Shown here piece after piece: positions 36,257 through 51,200 of a DNA stretch of 64,000 nucleotides (its first letter is position 1; each line of letters begins with the position of its first letter). A model generated the notes under the pieces. It was not told the origin of the DNA. It did not search any database and saw only the letters and a program-made list of their open reading frames with translations. The stretch is taken from NCBI GenBank assembly GCA_964016885.1, contig OZ024741.1, positions 34,502,922 to 34,566,921 on the forward strand. Reading direction: 5' to 3'. This DNA is from Eledone cirrhosa (taxonomy: Eukaryota; Mollusca; Cephalopoda; Octopoda; Eledonidae). The translations under genes were made by a program, and so were the position numbers.

Positions 36257-39200
36257 AGAAGCTGTAGCATTCATGATTTCCTTATGAAACTTATTTTAAC
36301 ATTCTTTATAAAGAACTTACCATTTCCTACTTTAACATTGCAATAGCGATAGCTTCCATCCTCATACATTTGGTTTAACCATTTCAAAGCTGAATAACTG
36401 AGAGCCACCAGTTCTACAGCAGAACCATCCCTAAAAATAAATAAAGAGTAGTTAGCACATATTAATGCACATGGGAGAATTCTTCAATATAGCACTGGGG
36501 CTGTTGGGTGGCCAGTCCACCAGGGCCGTGGGGCGGCCGGCGCATGGGCTCCCATTTGCTCATAATAGTGAGAGATGGGGAGAGCGAGAGAGATGGAGGC
36601 AATGACAGTGGAAGTTTGGTTCCTTTGTGTTCAGACCTGGTGTAAATGTATATATTTGATGAACAAAATACTATTCCTAAATAGGGCTCTGAAGGTTAAA
36701 TTTTATGGGGACCTCATTTGCAACCAGCAAAAAAAAAAAAAAAAAAAAAAAAAAGGCAATAGTTGCTTCTAGGGCCTCTCTCTAAGGTTACTAAGGTTAC
36801 AGGCTCTGAAGCATAAACTTCATTAGTTTCAAAGTAAATCTATCTCACCTCCTAATTTATTATTTTACATCCATTTTTCCATATTTGCAGAGGTTGGAAA
36901 AAGCATACAGCTTATCCTGGTCTAACAGGTATTAAGTGTCTGAGAGAACAAGTCAGGACACCAATGTGTTGCAAGATTAACTACCAACACATTTTTTGGT
37001 GAGTGAACTGATGCAACATTAAATGAAATACCTTGCTCAAGGACACAGTGTGTCACCCAGTCTGAGAATCTAAGCCATGAATACATCTTTGTGAGTCCAG
37101 CACCCTAACTACTTAGGCACACACCTTCACCAATTATTCAATATAGCAAAAGCAAATCTTATTTCTAAGCAATGGTGGTCCTACTAATTTGGGCTCTGAA
37201 ATAGGAACTGTTAAGGGGACCCCTTTGTAACCTGTGACATTAGAGCAAAAGTTACTTCTGTAGACCTTTTGAGGTTAGGGGCCTTGAAGCTTAAATTGTT
37301 ATGCAATAGTTGCTTCTGAGACTCCATCCAAGTTTAAGGGCTCTGGAGTTTGAGCATTTTTTGGTTTCACGGTAGATTCACCAGTTTCTAACAAAATCTA
37401 GCAAGCAGAAAGCTCCTCAAAATTTAGAATTAACATTAAGTACCTTGGTGTTGCTGGGTGACCACGATTTCCAGCTTTCTCCGAACTTCCCATCATGTCC
37501 ATCCATGTACCACAGTTGTGCTTGTTTCCTCCATAAACAAAACCAGTTGTCCAATCAATTCCAATATTGTTGTTAAAACCTTTAAAATAGCAGAGATTGG
37601 TATCAGAAAACTGTTTAATAGATTATGTGTGCTGGAAATTTTCTATATTTTCTTGAATGTAGGCACAAGCATGGTTAAGAAGTTTGATTTGTAACAACAT
37701 GATTTGTAGGAAGTTTGCTCTCTCTCTCTCTTTTTTTTCTTTGAAGAAGTTTAATCATACAGACATTTAACCCTTTAGCATTTAAACCAGCCGTATCCGG
37801 CCAGAATTCTCTCACCTCTTTCTGTTCAAACTGGCTATAACTGACCACTCATACTAATGTGAAGGTATTGTTCTCAAAATAATTAATATCAACATCTCTG
37901 ATTCGATATTATGTGAGATAATTGTGTAAGATAAAGCCTTTACTGCAAAAATACAATAGTAAATATAGAGTAATGTAAATGCTAAAGGGTTAACTGACAA
38001 ATTTAACAAGAAAGCTTTCTGCTTTACAGCCCCATCTTTCTCTTAACCCAAATTCCACATCCTATTTTACAGATGTTGGTTAGCTGTTTGAAGAATATCC
38101 ATCTGTGTAAACAATTGTAAAGTCTCTACTTGTTTGAAATTCTGATAATGTTATGAAATATAAGACACCTGAAGAAGTCTGAAGGGTAGAGTGGCCAAAA
38201 CATTGTGACGATAACAACCAGGATGAGGACACTACTCCACATAAATCAGTGCATAACAATTAAAAAATATAATAATTGTTTCTACTTTTGGCACAAGGCC
38301 AGCAATTATCCCAGTGTATTACTGGCACTTTATTTTATCGACCCCATAAGGATGAAAGGCAAAGTTAACCTCGGCGGGATTTGAACTCAGATCATAAAGA
38401 GCCGTAACTCTTTGCTGCAAAGAATGGCGTCCGACTCTACCGATACTGCCAATCCAAATCCGTGTGGGTCATAAAAGGGTTAGTGCCAAGAAAGACATCT
38501 GGCTGTAAAACATTGCTTCAAAAAAGATCACATGATGAGTGTGAATTCTAGCATTGGGCTTGCAAAGCGAACCCTGGACTTAGCAGGGAAAATCACCTTG
38601 AAATGCTTAAGTATTGTTGTATAATTATAAAGTAAAAATTTTAAAAATTTCAGTTCTTAGTTGTATCTTACCTTCATTTGACATATGCATGTCAAGTTTA
38701 TCACCAGCATTTCGTTCACGGAATTCTAAACCTTGACCATGTACATTAAGACCTTCTTGAATAACTCTAATCAAAAGTTGAATCTAAAAGAAGACATTTA
38801 AGAAATTAATATGATTTTTAAAAAATAATTAACAACTCTATTTACTCATGCATAAGTCATACCTTTTTTCTCTATAAAAATATAACATAAGCATGCAACT
38901 TAGCAACTGAACCTACAAGACCTTCATTCTAAACAAGTACTGAGCCAAGAATGTAAAATTGAGGTACGACATATAAGCATGTATATACGCTATATAATAT
39001 TAGGAGGTGATTGCATGCCTGGCTAAATGTTTAAGAAGTTTGCTTCACAATCATAAGATCCTAGGTTTGATCTCACTGTGTGGCACCTTGGGTGTCATTT
39101 ACCATAGCCTCTGATTGATAAAAGCCTTTTGAATAAACCTGGGGAGACACAAACTGTTTAGAAACCAGTTAGATGAACTGCATTTGTAATTCAAATGGTT

Positions 39201-42200
39201 AGCCTTGTTACACACAGTGACATGCTGAAACTTCCTGAGAATTACATTAAGGGCACACATGACTAAGGAATATACAGCCACTTGTACATTAATTTCACGA
39301 GCAGGTAGTCCCATTGATCAAACAATCATTGTTGAAATTAACTGGGGTCCATTCCATTCTCATATTAGCAGTTGGGAAATATAGAAACCAATTTATAAAC
39401 ATCACTTGTTATATAATCTAGGATGTCAGATTTAGATGATAGCATATATATTATTGAGTTTTGAAGCAGTTTTTTAAAGAATTGTATTAATATATGCATA
39501 TAAAATTAAACAATGTTTTATTTATAACTTTTTCAGTTTAAAAGACTTTCATCACTGAGTATAAAATTTGTTTTGTTATTTCACATAAGGAACTTTTTAG
39601 CATTGGTTGAAATTTGAAAAAGCAAAAGCTTTAGTTGAATTTAACCTAAAAGATATTAGGGAATATTTTTATCCTTTTCTAAGTGTGAATGTAAGACCTA
39701 TTTTGTTCAAAGTTTGAAAAAGCATTGTTCCGTCAGTAACTTTTTGAAAAAAATGATCTACTAAGGATTTTGCTTCAACTAAGATTGTTAATCAACACTA
39801 AAAACTAAAAACTTTTCAGTAATATATATGGTCTCTATCTTTCAAATTCTAAGTCTCACACATAAAAGAGAATAATATGAAAATATACCAGAACATCTAT
39901 AATCTGTTCCTTCAACTTCTAACATTCCCAAAAGTTCCTTGCATGAAAACACAAAATAGCTCTTATATTCACAAAACAGATCTTATATTCTTATATTCAG
40001 TTTTGTCAACTGAAAAATTTATGAGTAAAATGCTGTTTGATTTTAAATGCATTGTTTGGCCTTCCAGTCAATTAAATATATTAGATGATAGGCTTAAAAT
40101 GCCACATAGTTTAATGAGACCACATAATTCATGGGTGTGCATGGACCCCTGACTCCTGATAGAATCATAGAGGTGCTGTCATTACCCTTTGTTTGACATG
40201 CTATCTATGGCTGGATGCCCTTCCTATCACCAATTACATTACAGAGTATACTGGTTGGGTTTATCATGTAGATCACCAATAGTAGGGAGGTTGTAATGAC
40301 TTTGACACAACTGAAGAATTCCTCCAAACCTTTGTTTGGCAAGTTTTTTTTATAGATATTCTTCCTATCACCAACCATTTTACAGAATTTAGTGGGTGCG
40401 TTTATTGTGTAGATCACCAAAACTAGGGAGGTCTATGTCATAAAATTATAGTGTAAGTGACTGAGTATTCCACAGACACTTGTACCTTAGCATAATGCTT
40501 TTGCATAATTTACACATGAATGATGATTCTTAACTGTTTACACATGAATAACCTCCATCAGAGTTTACCAATGAATTATAATCTAGAATTTAAAGAAAAG
40601 AAAGAGTAATTTTAAAATTAGTAAAAAAATCTGGGAAAATACCTCAGGTTTGATAATATTGGCTTCAGAATCATCAGTTGGGTAAATACGAGCCACTTTA
40701 TCTTTGAGAATACTGACGCCATTTGGAGCAAGTTTGCAATAGTCTTGAATGCATTGTAACCACCACCAGTAGGCATCACGGCAATTGAACCGTGCACCTT
40801 CTCCTTCTAACAAAAGGTTAGGAATGAGACCATGACGCAAACAGCCACCGTAGGCTAAAATCATGTATCTGCAAACATATAACATGTGATTAGATAAACA
40901 TACAATTTATTTTGTTTTGATCTCAGATCAAAATATAATTAAATTGTTCATTTGAAATATTTCAGAGTAGTAAATTTATTTACCGAGCTTCTTGGAATCT
41001 CCCAGTGAGCAAAAGATTTCCTCTGATAGCAATAAAAGTATCTCTTCCCCAGTTTCTGGCAAATCCATGTGAGAAATGAGGAAGCCCTGTAGAAGAGAAG
41101 AAATGGATTTCTTTTGGTGAAATAACAAAATAAATAAACAAATGAATAAATATAATAAAATAAGTAAAAATAAGTAAATATATCTTTATCGTCATTCTAT
41201 GTCCATTTTCCATGTTAGTATGTTGGATTAGACAGATTAACAGAGTCAGAGTGTAGATGGGTCAGAGAACCACACATTCCATATTTAATATTTAACAGCT
41301 GTATTCTCTTCTAAATGCAAACCATTTTACAGAACATACTGGGTACTTTTCATCATGGCACCAGTACTACAATTTTATAGAGTATACTGGGTGCATTTTA
41401 TAGTGGCATCAGTATTACAATTTGAAAGAGTGTACTGGGTGCATTTTACCATGATACCAGCACAACCACTTTACAGGGAGTACTGAGGGCATTTTATCAT
41501 AATACCTGCCCTACCATTTTGTGCCTTTTATTGCAAATAAATAATTGTTTCTATTTTTGGCACAAGGCCAGTAATTACCCAGTACATTACTGGTACTTTA
41601 TTTTATCGACACCGTAAGGATGAAAGGCAGAGCTAACCTCGGCGGGATTTGAACTTAGAATGGCAAGGGCCGTAACTCTATGCATCAAAACATGGTCTCC
41701 GACCCTCTACTAATACTGCCAATCCACCGCCATGCAAATTAATAATTAATAAACTAATTGCATGAATTTACAAAAGAAATTGAGAGAAAGGAGAATCTCA
41801 CCAGCACTCAGGGTGAGGCAATCTTGATGTTTTCTGCCTTTTTCATCAATATACAATACATTGGGACGAGGAGCATCCAAATCATCAGCTAAAGGTGGAA
41901 GTTCAGCATTTTTAACAAAACCACAAAACTGAATTGAACCCAGTGAAAGGGCTTGTACAAATGATGAGCCTTGCTGAATAAAACTGAAATTTCAGAGAAA
42001 AGAAAAAAAATGGAAATTGTAAAAATATTTTAAAAAAAAAGAAAAAATCAAAAAAGGAAAAACTGAGCTAAGAAAGGAACTTTGATAATGCAATTTGATC
42101 AGAGTTATATTAGGTTAGTGCTGTAAAGGAGTCCTAAACTTTAAAAGAATCATCATCATCATCATCATCGTCTAATGTCTATCTTCCACGCTAGCACGGG

Positions 42201-45200
42201 TTAGACGGGAATTGTCCCACTTGAGGTAAGATTGATCGGGTGACCGTGTCTCACTTGTACACTATTGAAATTAAAACATTATCCACTTTATTGAATTATA
42301 ATTATTTTTGTGGATCCAGCTGCATATAGACAAGGCATATAGACAAGGTAGCATGTAGTCAGGGTAGGAGTGAAATTGAAATAAATACAAGGATTTCGCT
42401 ACTATTATTTTAGCTAAAACTTGATATTTACCTGCTAGCTGAAGTGTTTAAGAGATGTCAAGGCATGTTAGCCATTGGTCTCACAGCACATTTCTTCAGT
42501 ATTTTCTCCTGTTAATTTAAAGGTTGGAACCAAACTAGGATGTGAAGCAACTGCCTATGCAATGAGGATATTTATGAATACAGCTTCTGAGGCCCACAAG
42601 GTTGTTCTCACACTTGATCCTATGAACATCTTCAATTTTATCAAGCATGCTGTCATCCTCAGCTCAGTGAAGGTGAAGGCTCCAGAGCTCCACCACTTTG
42701 ATTAGCAGGTTTATCAAGAGCCTACCCATCTCTTTTTGAGAGACTGGTGTATCCTCTTTACCTCAGGGAGATTCAGTGTGATACAATGTGTATCATGGCT
42801 CTTGTTCCTTGAATTACAGATACAGTCAATCTGACAGGGTTCCAAAAGTTTCCATCTACCTAAAACACTCTGCATTATCAAATTTATATCTGATACTTGC
42901 AGAAGTGGTGCCTGGGTATTTAGCACCCTGGGTAGCTCTACAACATGCACCCCCTTCTCCCAGTTACGAGTCTCATTCCCCAAATAAGATAATTCCAACT
43001 TACAGTTTAGTAAGCTGATAAACCTAGTTTTGACACTTTTTACTCTGACCATGCTAAGAAAATGACTAAGCCTGTATTTTTCACTACATAGTCCACACTC
43101 ACCCATGAGAAATCATGTGGCAGGTCATTACATCATACAACCCTCTATACTGCTTTGGATATTTCTACAACACTACTGCATGGCAAAGATATTTAGCATT
43201 TTTTTTTTATTGATTGCAGGAAACAATTATATATTTAATGTAATTATTCAATATATATATATATATATCATCACTGTTTAACATCTATTTTCTATGCTTG
43301 CATTGTGTACTTGAAGCATTTTATCATGACTCCAACAAGGTGGACTGGGTGCTTTTTGTCATGGTACCTATTCTGAACTGAATACACACAGATATTAAAT
43401 AAAAGAAGAAAAAAAAGAATAACTCACTCTGACATTAATTCCAAGGCACGATCTTGGATAATAATAAATGCTCCAGAGACAACAGCATCAAAATAAGATG
43501 GGATCAGATAACGAGGCATAGCTCGCAGGTGACTAAAGACCTTGTCAAACCACTCACCAAGCTGAAACAGAGACAAATAAATGAGTATGAAAATAAAAAA
43601 AAATAACAAAACAATCATCATCATCATAATCATCATTTTTCAGTTCACTTTTCCATTGTGATATGGGTTGGATGGGATGTTTTGAGATAATTTCCTATAG
43701 CTGGATACCCTTACTTCTTACAATATGCAAGGATATAGTGTACCTATTTTAAAAACTGGGATATACACAGCAAGCATTAATTACAAAACATAAAAAAATC
43801 CCAAATTCCTTATTATGAGTTTTGAATGTATTTATTTACAGTTGGTTCCCATCGTTATGTGGTTTTGAACATATGTGATAAGAAAACATCTTTAAATTCA
43901 GAAAAGCTTTAAACTCCTAACATCCAGTTACACATAAAACTGCATTACCTAATGTAAGGTAGAAGACTAACCCCATCTGCTATCATTCTTTTCCTCAGTG
44001 TTCTCACCCTCTACAGAATCTGATGTAAGGCCTCCTATGAAATATTGATGAAACTATGTAATATGACAGCTGCTGCCTGATGACATCTGTCACCTCCATA
44101 CCAGAAATTGGAGTAGGTTGGTTGTTGTTTGGCTGAGAGGGCTGGTACGGTTTTTAAAAACCCGTTTAAATTTAAGCTATGGTTGATGTGGGTAGGGTTG
44201 AATGTAGGATTATGATTTGTGCTTGCTTGGGATTGTGGATAACATGGGTTTTGTTTACATTCAAGTTGTGGAATGTATGGTTTTAATTATATATAGGTAC
44301 TTTTATATGTAGGTTTTGAACATACGTGGTTTTTTAATAATGTGGGAGATGGAAAACCAATTGATATGAGATGTGAGCACACAGTAATTATATATATAAA
44401 CACAAATAAATTGAGAGAGAGACTAAGCATAAGAAGTATCAAATATTGTGTGCAGGAGAGGAGATTGCATTAGTATGGACATGTGATGCGTTGAAGGACA
44501 ACAGCTGTATAAAAAAGTGCAGAGCAATGAAAATTGATAGAAGCTACGGAGTGGGTACACCAAGAAAAATCTGGGACAAAGGGATAAAAACTGACCTTGC
44601 TCACTTGCACCGCTCTAAGACAATGTCACTGGATCGAGATCTTTGGTGCTATGCAGTTATATAGAAAACCCGCCTTCCCTTACATACGAACTTAAACCTA
44701 CAGTCAGTAGGCACCTCTTAACCCAATATACACCCCACCCCATCCCACACCCCCTACTCCGTCCCCACACTTCTGTCCACTGTAAAGTGGTTGTGTAAGT
44801 GACACAACAAAAAGTACCCAGTCCACACTGTAATGTGGTCATGTAGGAGACATGGTAAAAGGCTCCCAGTCCACACTGTAAATGTGGTTGTTGTTAGGAG
44901 GGGCATACAGCCATAGAAAACCTGCCAGAAACAGTTTTGTATGAGTGAGACACGGTCACCAAACCAATCTTACCTCAAGTGGGACAAACCCGTCTAACCC
45001 ATGCTAGCGTGGAAGATGGATGTTAAACAATGATGATGATGATGAGGATGATATATATATTAGTTAATCCAACTGAGAACAATGAATAAAATACCTTCTC
45101 AGTGGTGGTATTCACTTTCAGTCTTTTCACAATGTAATCACACAACCAGTTACCGTCTCTGATGTTGTCACAAACCGGGTGTCCAAGGTCGTTGTTGGCT

Positions 45201-48200
45201 CGAACATTGTTGAGCAGTTCAGCAATACCTGGGGGAAATATCAGTTAGTCATTCTTATGTAAAAACAGATTTTAAAAAAATAATAGATGTAGCGACACAG
45301 TAGCTGAGATGGAAGAAATCGATGCAATGTTAACCCTTTTGTTAGACAGCAAAATGGCAGAGCCATTAAAACGTCAGATAAAATGGTTTGCCATATTTGT
45401 TCTGGCTCTCTGTGCTCTGAGTTCAAATCTCACTGGGGTCAACTTTGCCTTTCATCCCTTCGAGATCAATGATCAAAGTACAATCTGGGGTCGATTCTTC
45501 CTCTTGCTCACTTCCCCTCCTTCTTCAGAACAAATCGACTGTTCAGATTTGGAGAGAGGACGGGTTCTACCACATTTTTAAAAAATGCCCAAAACTATGT
45601 CACTAAGGCTCCAACAGGAGTTACGGGTCCATACATATAGGGACAAAGTAACTGAGGTGGATGAAATGGCTGTAATATTAACCCTTTTCTTACCATATTA
45701 TTGCCTATTATTTTCAAATGATTTTATACCTAATAAAGAATTTGGAAAGATTTAGTAATGTAAATAACTTCCTCAATATTAAGCTGGAACATAACTTCAT
45801 AAAGGTTCTTACATAGCTTTATGGTGGAAGGTTTCTAGATAATATATAAACAATTTAACTCTTTCATTAACATTTTCTAATGAAAGCCATTGCCTTTCCC
45901 TTACATTTGCTATTTAATGTTATATTTTTTTTCTTTCTTTTCCATTTTTTTTAATATGCAAACATTGATGAATTGTAAATTTCTTTCTTTTATCTTTAGA
46001 TAAAACTTTTATCGTTCATTTGCTGATATGCTGTAATATAACTAACTTTTCCATTATTAAGCTGGTGTTTGGCACATAACTTAAACATTCACCATCATCA
46101 TCATCACTGTTTAATGCCCATTTTCCACACAAGCATGGGTTAGATGAGAATGTTGCGAGACATACCAGATCAAATGACAATGTCTTGCTCATACAGAACC
46201 ATTTCTTGCTTGGTTTCTATGGCTGGATGCCTTTCCTAACATCAACCACATTTATAGAAAATTATGATGGATGGATGGAAAAGAATGAAATGAAATTTCA
46301 TTTCTCACTCTTAGTATGGCTGATACTTAAATGTAAGTATGTATATGTACATACATATATGTATACAGATGTACAGTAGTATGTATATATATATACGTAT
46401 GTATACGTACATACATATATGTATACAGATGTACAGTAGTATATATATATATATACATACATGCACACATATATATATATGTACGTATGGGTTTACCGAA
46501 CATTTATTATAAAGTTATTTGTTTACAAACAAACCGAACATTATAATAAATGTTCGGTAAACCCATACGTACATATATATATGTGTGCATGTATGTATAT
46601 ATATATACATACTACTGTACGTCTGTATACATATATGTATGTACGTATACATACTTACATATGATGGATGGATTTTAGATAAAAATCAAGATTTTAAAAC
46701 AATTTAGTATCATAGAATCAGGACAGTTTCAGAGAGTTTGGTATCAAAGAGGTTAAGTTGCTGGAGCTAAATTCAGTTCTTCTACTAGCTTCACGTTGCA
46801 TTCAATAAAAACATTAACTAAGTACCACATTCCTCAATGGATAGATTTATGACAAGAGTGATATTACATTGCAAAATATGAATTCTTATATTTCACGCAA
46901 AGATACAGAATTTGTGGTACTAACTAGTCCATTAGAGATAAGTCAAATGACCAAATGGTTATCATCATTATCATCATTTTACATCCACTTTATATGCTGG
47001 CATGGGTTGGATGGGTTGTCACAGTTTGAAACTAGATGGGTTAGGCAACCATATCTTGCTTGTGTGTTCTATTTGTAGCTGAATACCCTTGCTAATACCA
47101 AGCACTTTATAGAGTGTACTGGATGCATTTGATCATGGCACCAACACTATTAATTTACATAATGTACTGGGTGCATTTTATTGTGATACCAGCAGACCTA
47201 CTTCACAGAGTGTAGACTACATTTTATCATAGCACCAGCACTACCTCTTCACAGAGAGTACAGGGGTTATTTTATCATGGCAACATTAACACCCCTTTAC
47301 AGAGTGTACTGGGTGCATTTTATTGTGGAACCAGCACAACTACTTTACAGAGTGTACTGGGTGTATGTTATCATGGCACCATCATTATTACTTTACAGAA
47401 TGTGCTGCGTGTATTTTTTAATGTGAAATAAAAGAACTGAAAATGCTAATTACCCTGGAGGCCACAGTAGTTTAAGCGCCCATATCTAGGTATGTCATAG
47501 GAGCTTATACCATGTCCCTCATTCTCCTCTTCTTGAGCCACACGATACATAGCACGGTTAAGGCCATCAAAGTTCAAATTGGCCACAATGTCTCGGAAAC
47601 TACTAGACTCTTTATTAAACAGGGAACGTCCACTGTAAGATCTCAAAAGATAACCAAATTCATTGAGATAACTTCTCACTTTGAGGATACTGTCTTTTGC
47701 ATGTACTGGAAGAGATATTCTAGAAGAATATGAAAAGAGATAGTGTTAGTAATTACTAAGAGATTGCTGCAAGAACAATCACTGAACAAATACAACAATA
47801 AGCATTTCAAAGTTATTTTTCATGTTAAAACAGGGGTTATTCTTGTGGTCCTCTTGTCACGCTTCTCCATTTTGCCCCTATTGTTTGCACTATCCCCTTA
47901 TCAAGCCCATGACTTTCATTTCCCTTTCCATCATCATCTTTAACTATGTCTTTCTTGATCTTCTTCCTCTAATTCTTTTCACATTTATTTCCATCACTCC
48001 TCTCTCCCAGTTACTTTCATCCTTCCTCAACACATGATCCAACCATCTCATTTCAATTCTCTTCACAACATTCATCACTGGCTCTATTCCCATTATCCAC
48101 TGCAATTCACTGTTGTCTTCCTCTCTCTGAGTGATACTCAGCTTATCAACTGAACCATTCTAACCACAGAATAAGTAATGATGGAACATTAGTAATATGA

Positions 48201-51200
48201 GGAATAAAACATATCATAAAACCTGCTTTTTGCTCATATAGAGAAATCCTTTGTTTGTCAACAGGGGTAGTAGCTCCCTGAACCTTTTCCATCCTATTCT
48301 TAATCTAGCTACAATACTTTCAGAGCAACCACTGCTATTGCTAATTAGGTTACCTAAGTAACAGAACCTTTCAACTCCTTCCATAGTAAATTCCTGAGAT
48401 TGGAAAAAGTTTATTTCACTGTTGCTCTTCAATTAACTATCTCTGTGCATCTGCCACATACAAAATACACTTTTAACTTGCTGACTACTTCACTACATCT
48501 CTTGTGTCCATATTTTACATTGTGTACCTCATAGAGTACTTACCTACTCTTTTTCTACATATCAATCCCTGAAGGGATTGGGTCTTGTCTCCTGTCTTAC
48601 TCTCTAAGAGCTTAGTTTTTCTGAAGTTTTCCCTAAGCCTTTTTGATTCTAATTTCTGTTTCCACATCAGTTTTTTTTGCTTTTTTTTGCATGATATCAA
48701 AAGCTGGATGCCCTTTTTAATGTCAACCACCTTACAGAGTGTACTGGGTGTATTTTATCATTGCACCATCACTAAACCTTTATAGAGTGCATTGGATGTA
48801 TTTGAGTGTGGTACCAACATTATTGCTTTAGAGAATGTACTGGGTGCATTTTATTGTGGCCGCCAATACTCGTGAGTTTGCCTTGGATCTTGTAAAACTG
48901 GGGGACGGGTTCTCATTACACAATGTTGTCTATGCCCATTCACAACATGTGATCCAATGATGGGGAGAGCAGGTGAATAGAAGAGGGTACATAACAGAAA
49001 GTTATCACATGGTTATTTTGAAAAGATACAAAAAAAGAAGTAAAAAAAAACCAACATAATTTTAACTCACTTGATTGCAATAACGCTGCTGGGTGGGAAA
49101 TTCTTGAAATTTATATGAACGCCATGTTTATCAGATGTTGAAACACTGATCATTTCACTGTAATTGATTTTGATATGCTCAACCAGCTTAAGTCGATAGT
49201 CAGGTAAGCCATTGATGTGCTCATGGTCCATACGATACTCACTGCCTTCTTTGTGAAGCAGTTTCATTTCAAATATGATTTCCTCCACAACACCTATTTA
49301 TGAAAAATAAATAAATAAATATCAAGTCAAATTGTCAAATTAAATCAAGGAAGAGAACCATGTTTCCATTGGTCTTTCCATTGCTGATAATACCTAGCAG
49401 TTGAAATTCCTGGTAGAAGTGTCATCATTTCATCCAGTGACATGAGGTGGGATTTGTATTCAGAACACACACAGCCAGAACAGAACAGATAGTGCAAGGC
49501 ATTTATCTGTGGCTTTAACAATTCTGACAATCTGCCATCTCTGGTCCCTGGATAGTTACTTTATTTATCAACTCTGAAAGGATGACAGGCTAAATTGACC
49601 TTGGCAGGATTTGAACTTAGAGTGCCAAGAGCAAGAACAAATACTTGTCATCACTGGCAGCTCCCCCAACTGAGGTAACTGGTGATGCTCATGAAGGTGT
49701 TTGGCTATTCCAGCACATCAGCCTCGCAATCACCTGAGGTAACACTTTGGGCATGCTGGCTTGTCTCAAAAATTATTAGAGAGGTTTTCCAGTGCTCCTC
49801 GTGATATCGTTATCTTTTGTTCTGGCAGCAGTTTGCTTGCCTTTGTTGTATGTGGTCTTACATGTGTGTATTACCTGCTTGTGCTTTTTTCTTTTCTTTT
49901 TTTTTATTTGTAATATTATTTATACAATTTGTAATGTTATTTATATAACTGTAAATAAAACTACGTTTTCTTTTTTAACTGATAAAAAAAAATACTGAAA
50001 CATTTAATTCAACATTTTAAGGACTGCCTATTCACCATCTTATAAATAAAGTAATCCAGAATTACTAACAAATAAAGATATAACAAAAGATTATTTGATA
50101 CAATTGCATTGAAAGACGACAGCTGTATAAAAAAGTGCAGGGCGATCAAAATTGATGGAAGTTACGGAGTAGGCAGACCCAGAAAAACCTGGGACGATTT
50201 GATAAATTCCGACCTTACACACTTACACCTCTCTAAAACAATGTCACTGGGCCAAGATCTTTGGCGCTACCCAATAATACAGAAGACCCGCCTTGTCTAA
50301 GTACAAAGCAAAACCTACAGTCAGTAGGTACCTCATAATCAAATATACACCCCATCCCACTACCTCAATTCCCCCCCCCCCCATCAACACCACCCCTTTC
50401 TCTGTAAAGTTATGTTGGTACCACAACATCCAGACCTAAATAAATGAGGTTGTGTAGGTGTCATGACAAAAAAACACACAGTCCACGCTGTAATGTGGCC
50501 GTGTAGGTAACACGGTAAAAACCTCCCAGTCCACACTGTAAACGTGGTTGGTGTTAGGAAGGGCATCCAGCCGTAGAAAACCTGCCAGATAGTCCTATAC
50601 GAGCAAGACAACCAATCTTGCCTCAAGTGGGATAATTCCCGTCTGAACCCATGCTAGCGTGGAAGATAGATGTTAAACGATGATGATGATGATCATCATC
50701 ATCACTAACATTGGTTACATCACTCACATATCAGCACAGATTTGGTGAAAATTCAAAAAAAACATTATCTAACTTTTGATTGGTTAATCCATAAAGTTTT
50801 ATGGAGGAGTAGAAAGACATTTATGCTGATGTGACACAACAACGACAATAACAAAAACACTGCTTTTGTTGTTGTTGTTTCCTTATGATGACTGCTATAG
50901 CATACATCACTTCTTTCTTCTCCACTAAACTATATTGATGAACCAATCAAAAGTCAGCATTTTCGAAAATGTGATCTTCTAGCTCATTTGAATTCATTTC
51001 ATAGCTTGACTCTTTTGATACCAACCTGCCTCAAACAGCATATGGTTTTATTATAGAAAACAGCTCATTTAAAAGTGTACCTCCAAAAATCAGTTTAATA
51101 ATGAAAAAGTTAGTTATCAACAAATAATCTTATTAGTTATTTTACTCAACTCTTCCAATTCCAAAATTAATTGAAGCAGTGTGTTTCATTAGAAATATGT

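Noticed and set aside
38150..38240. Hammerhead from CCTGAAGAAGTCTGAAGGG
   Set aside because: GAAA is replaced by CAAAAC and stems do not close. At best it is a decayed terminus.
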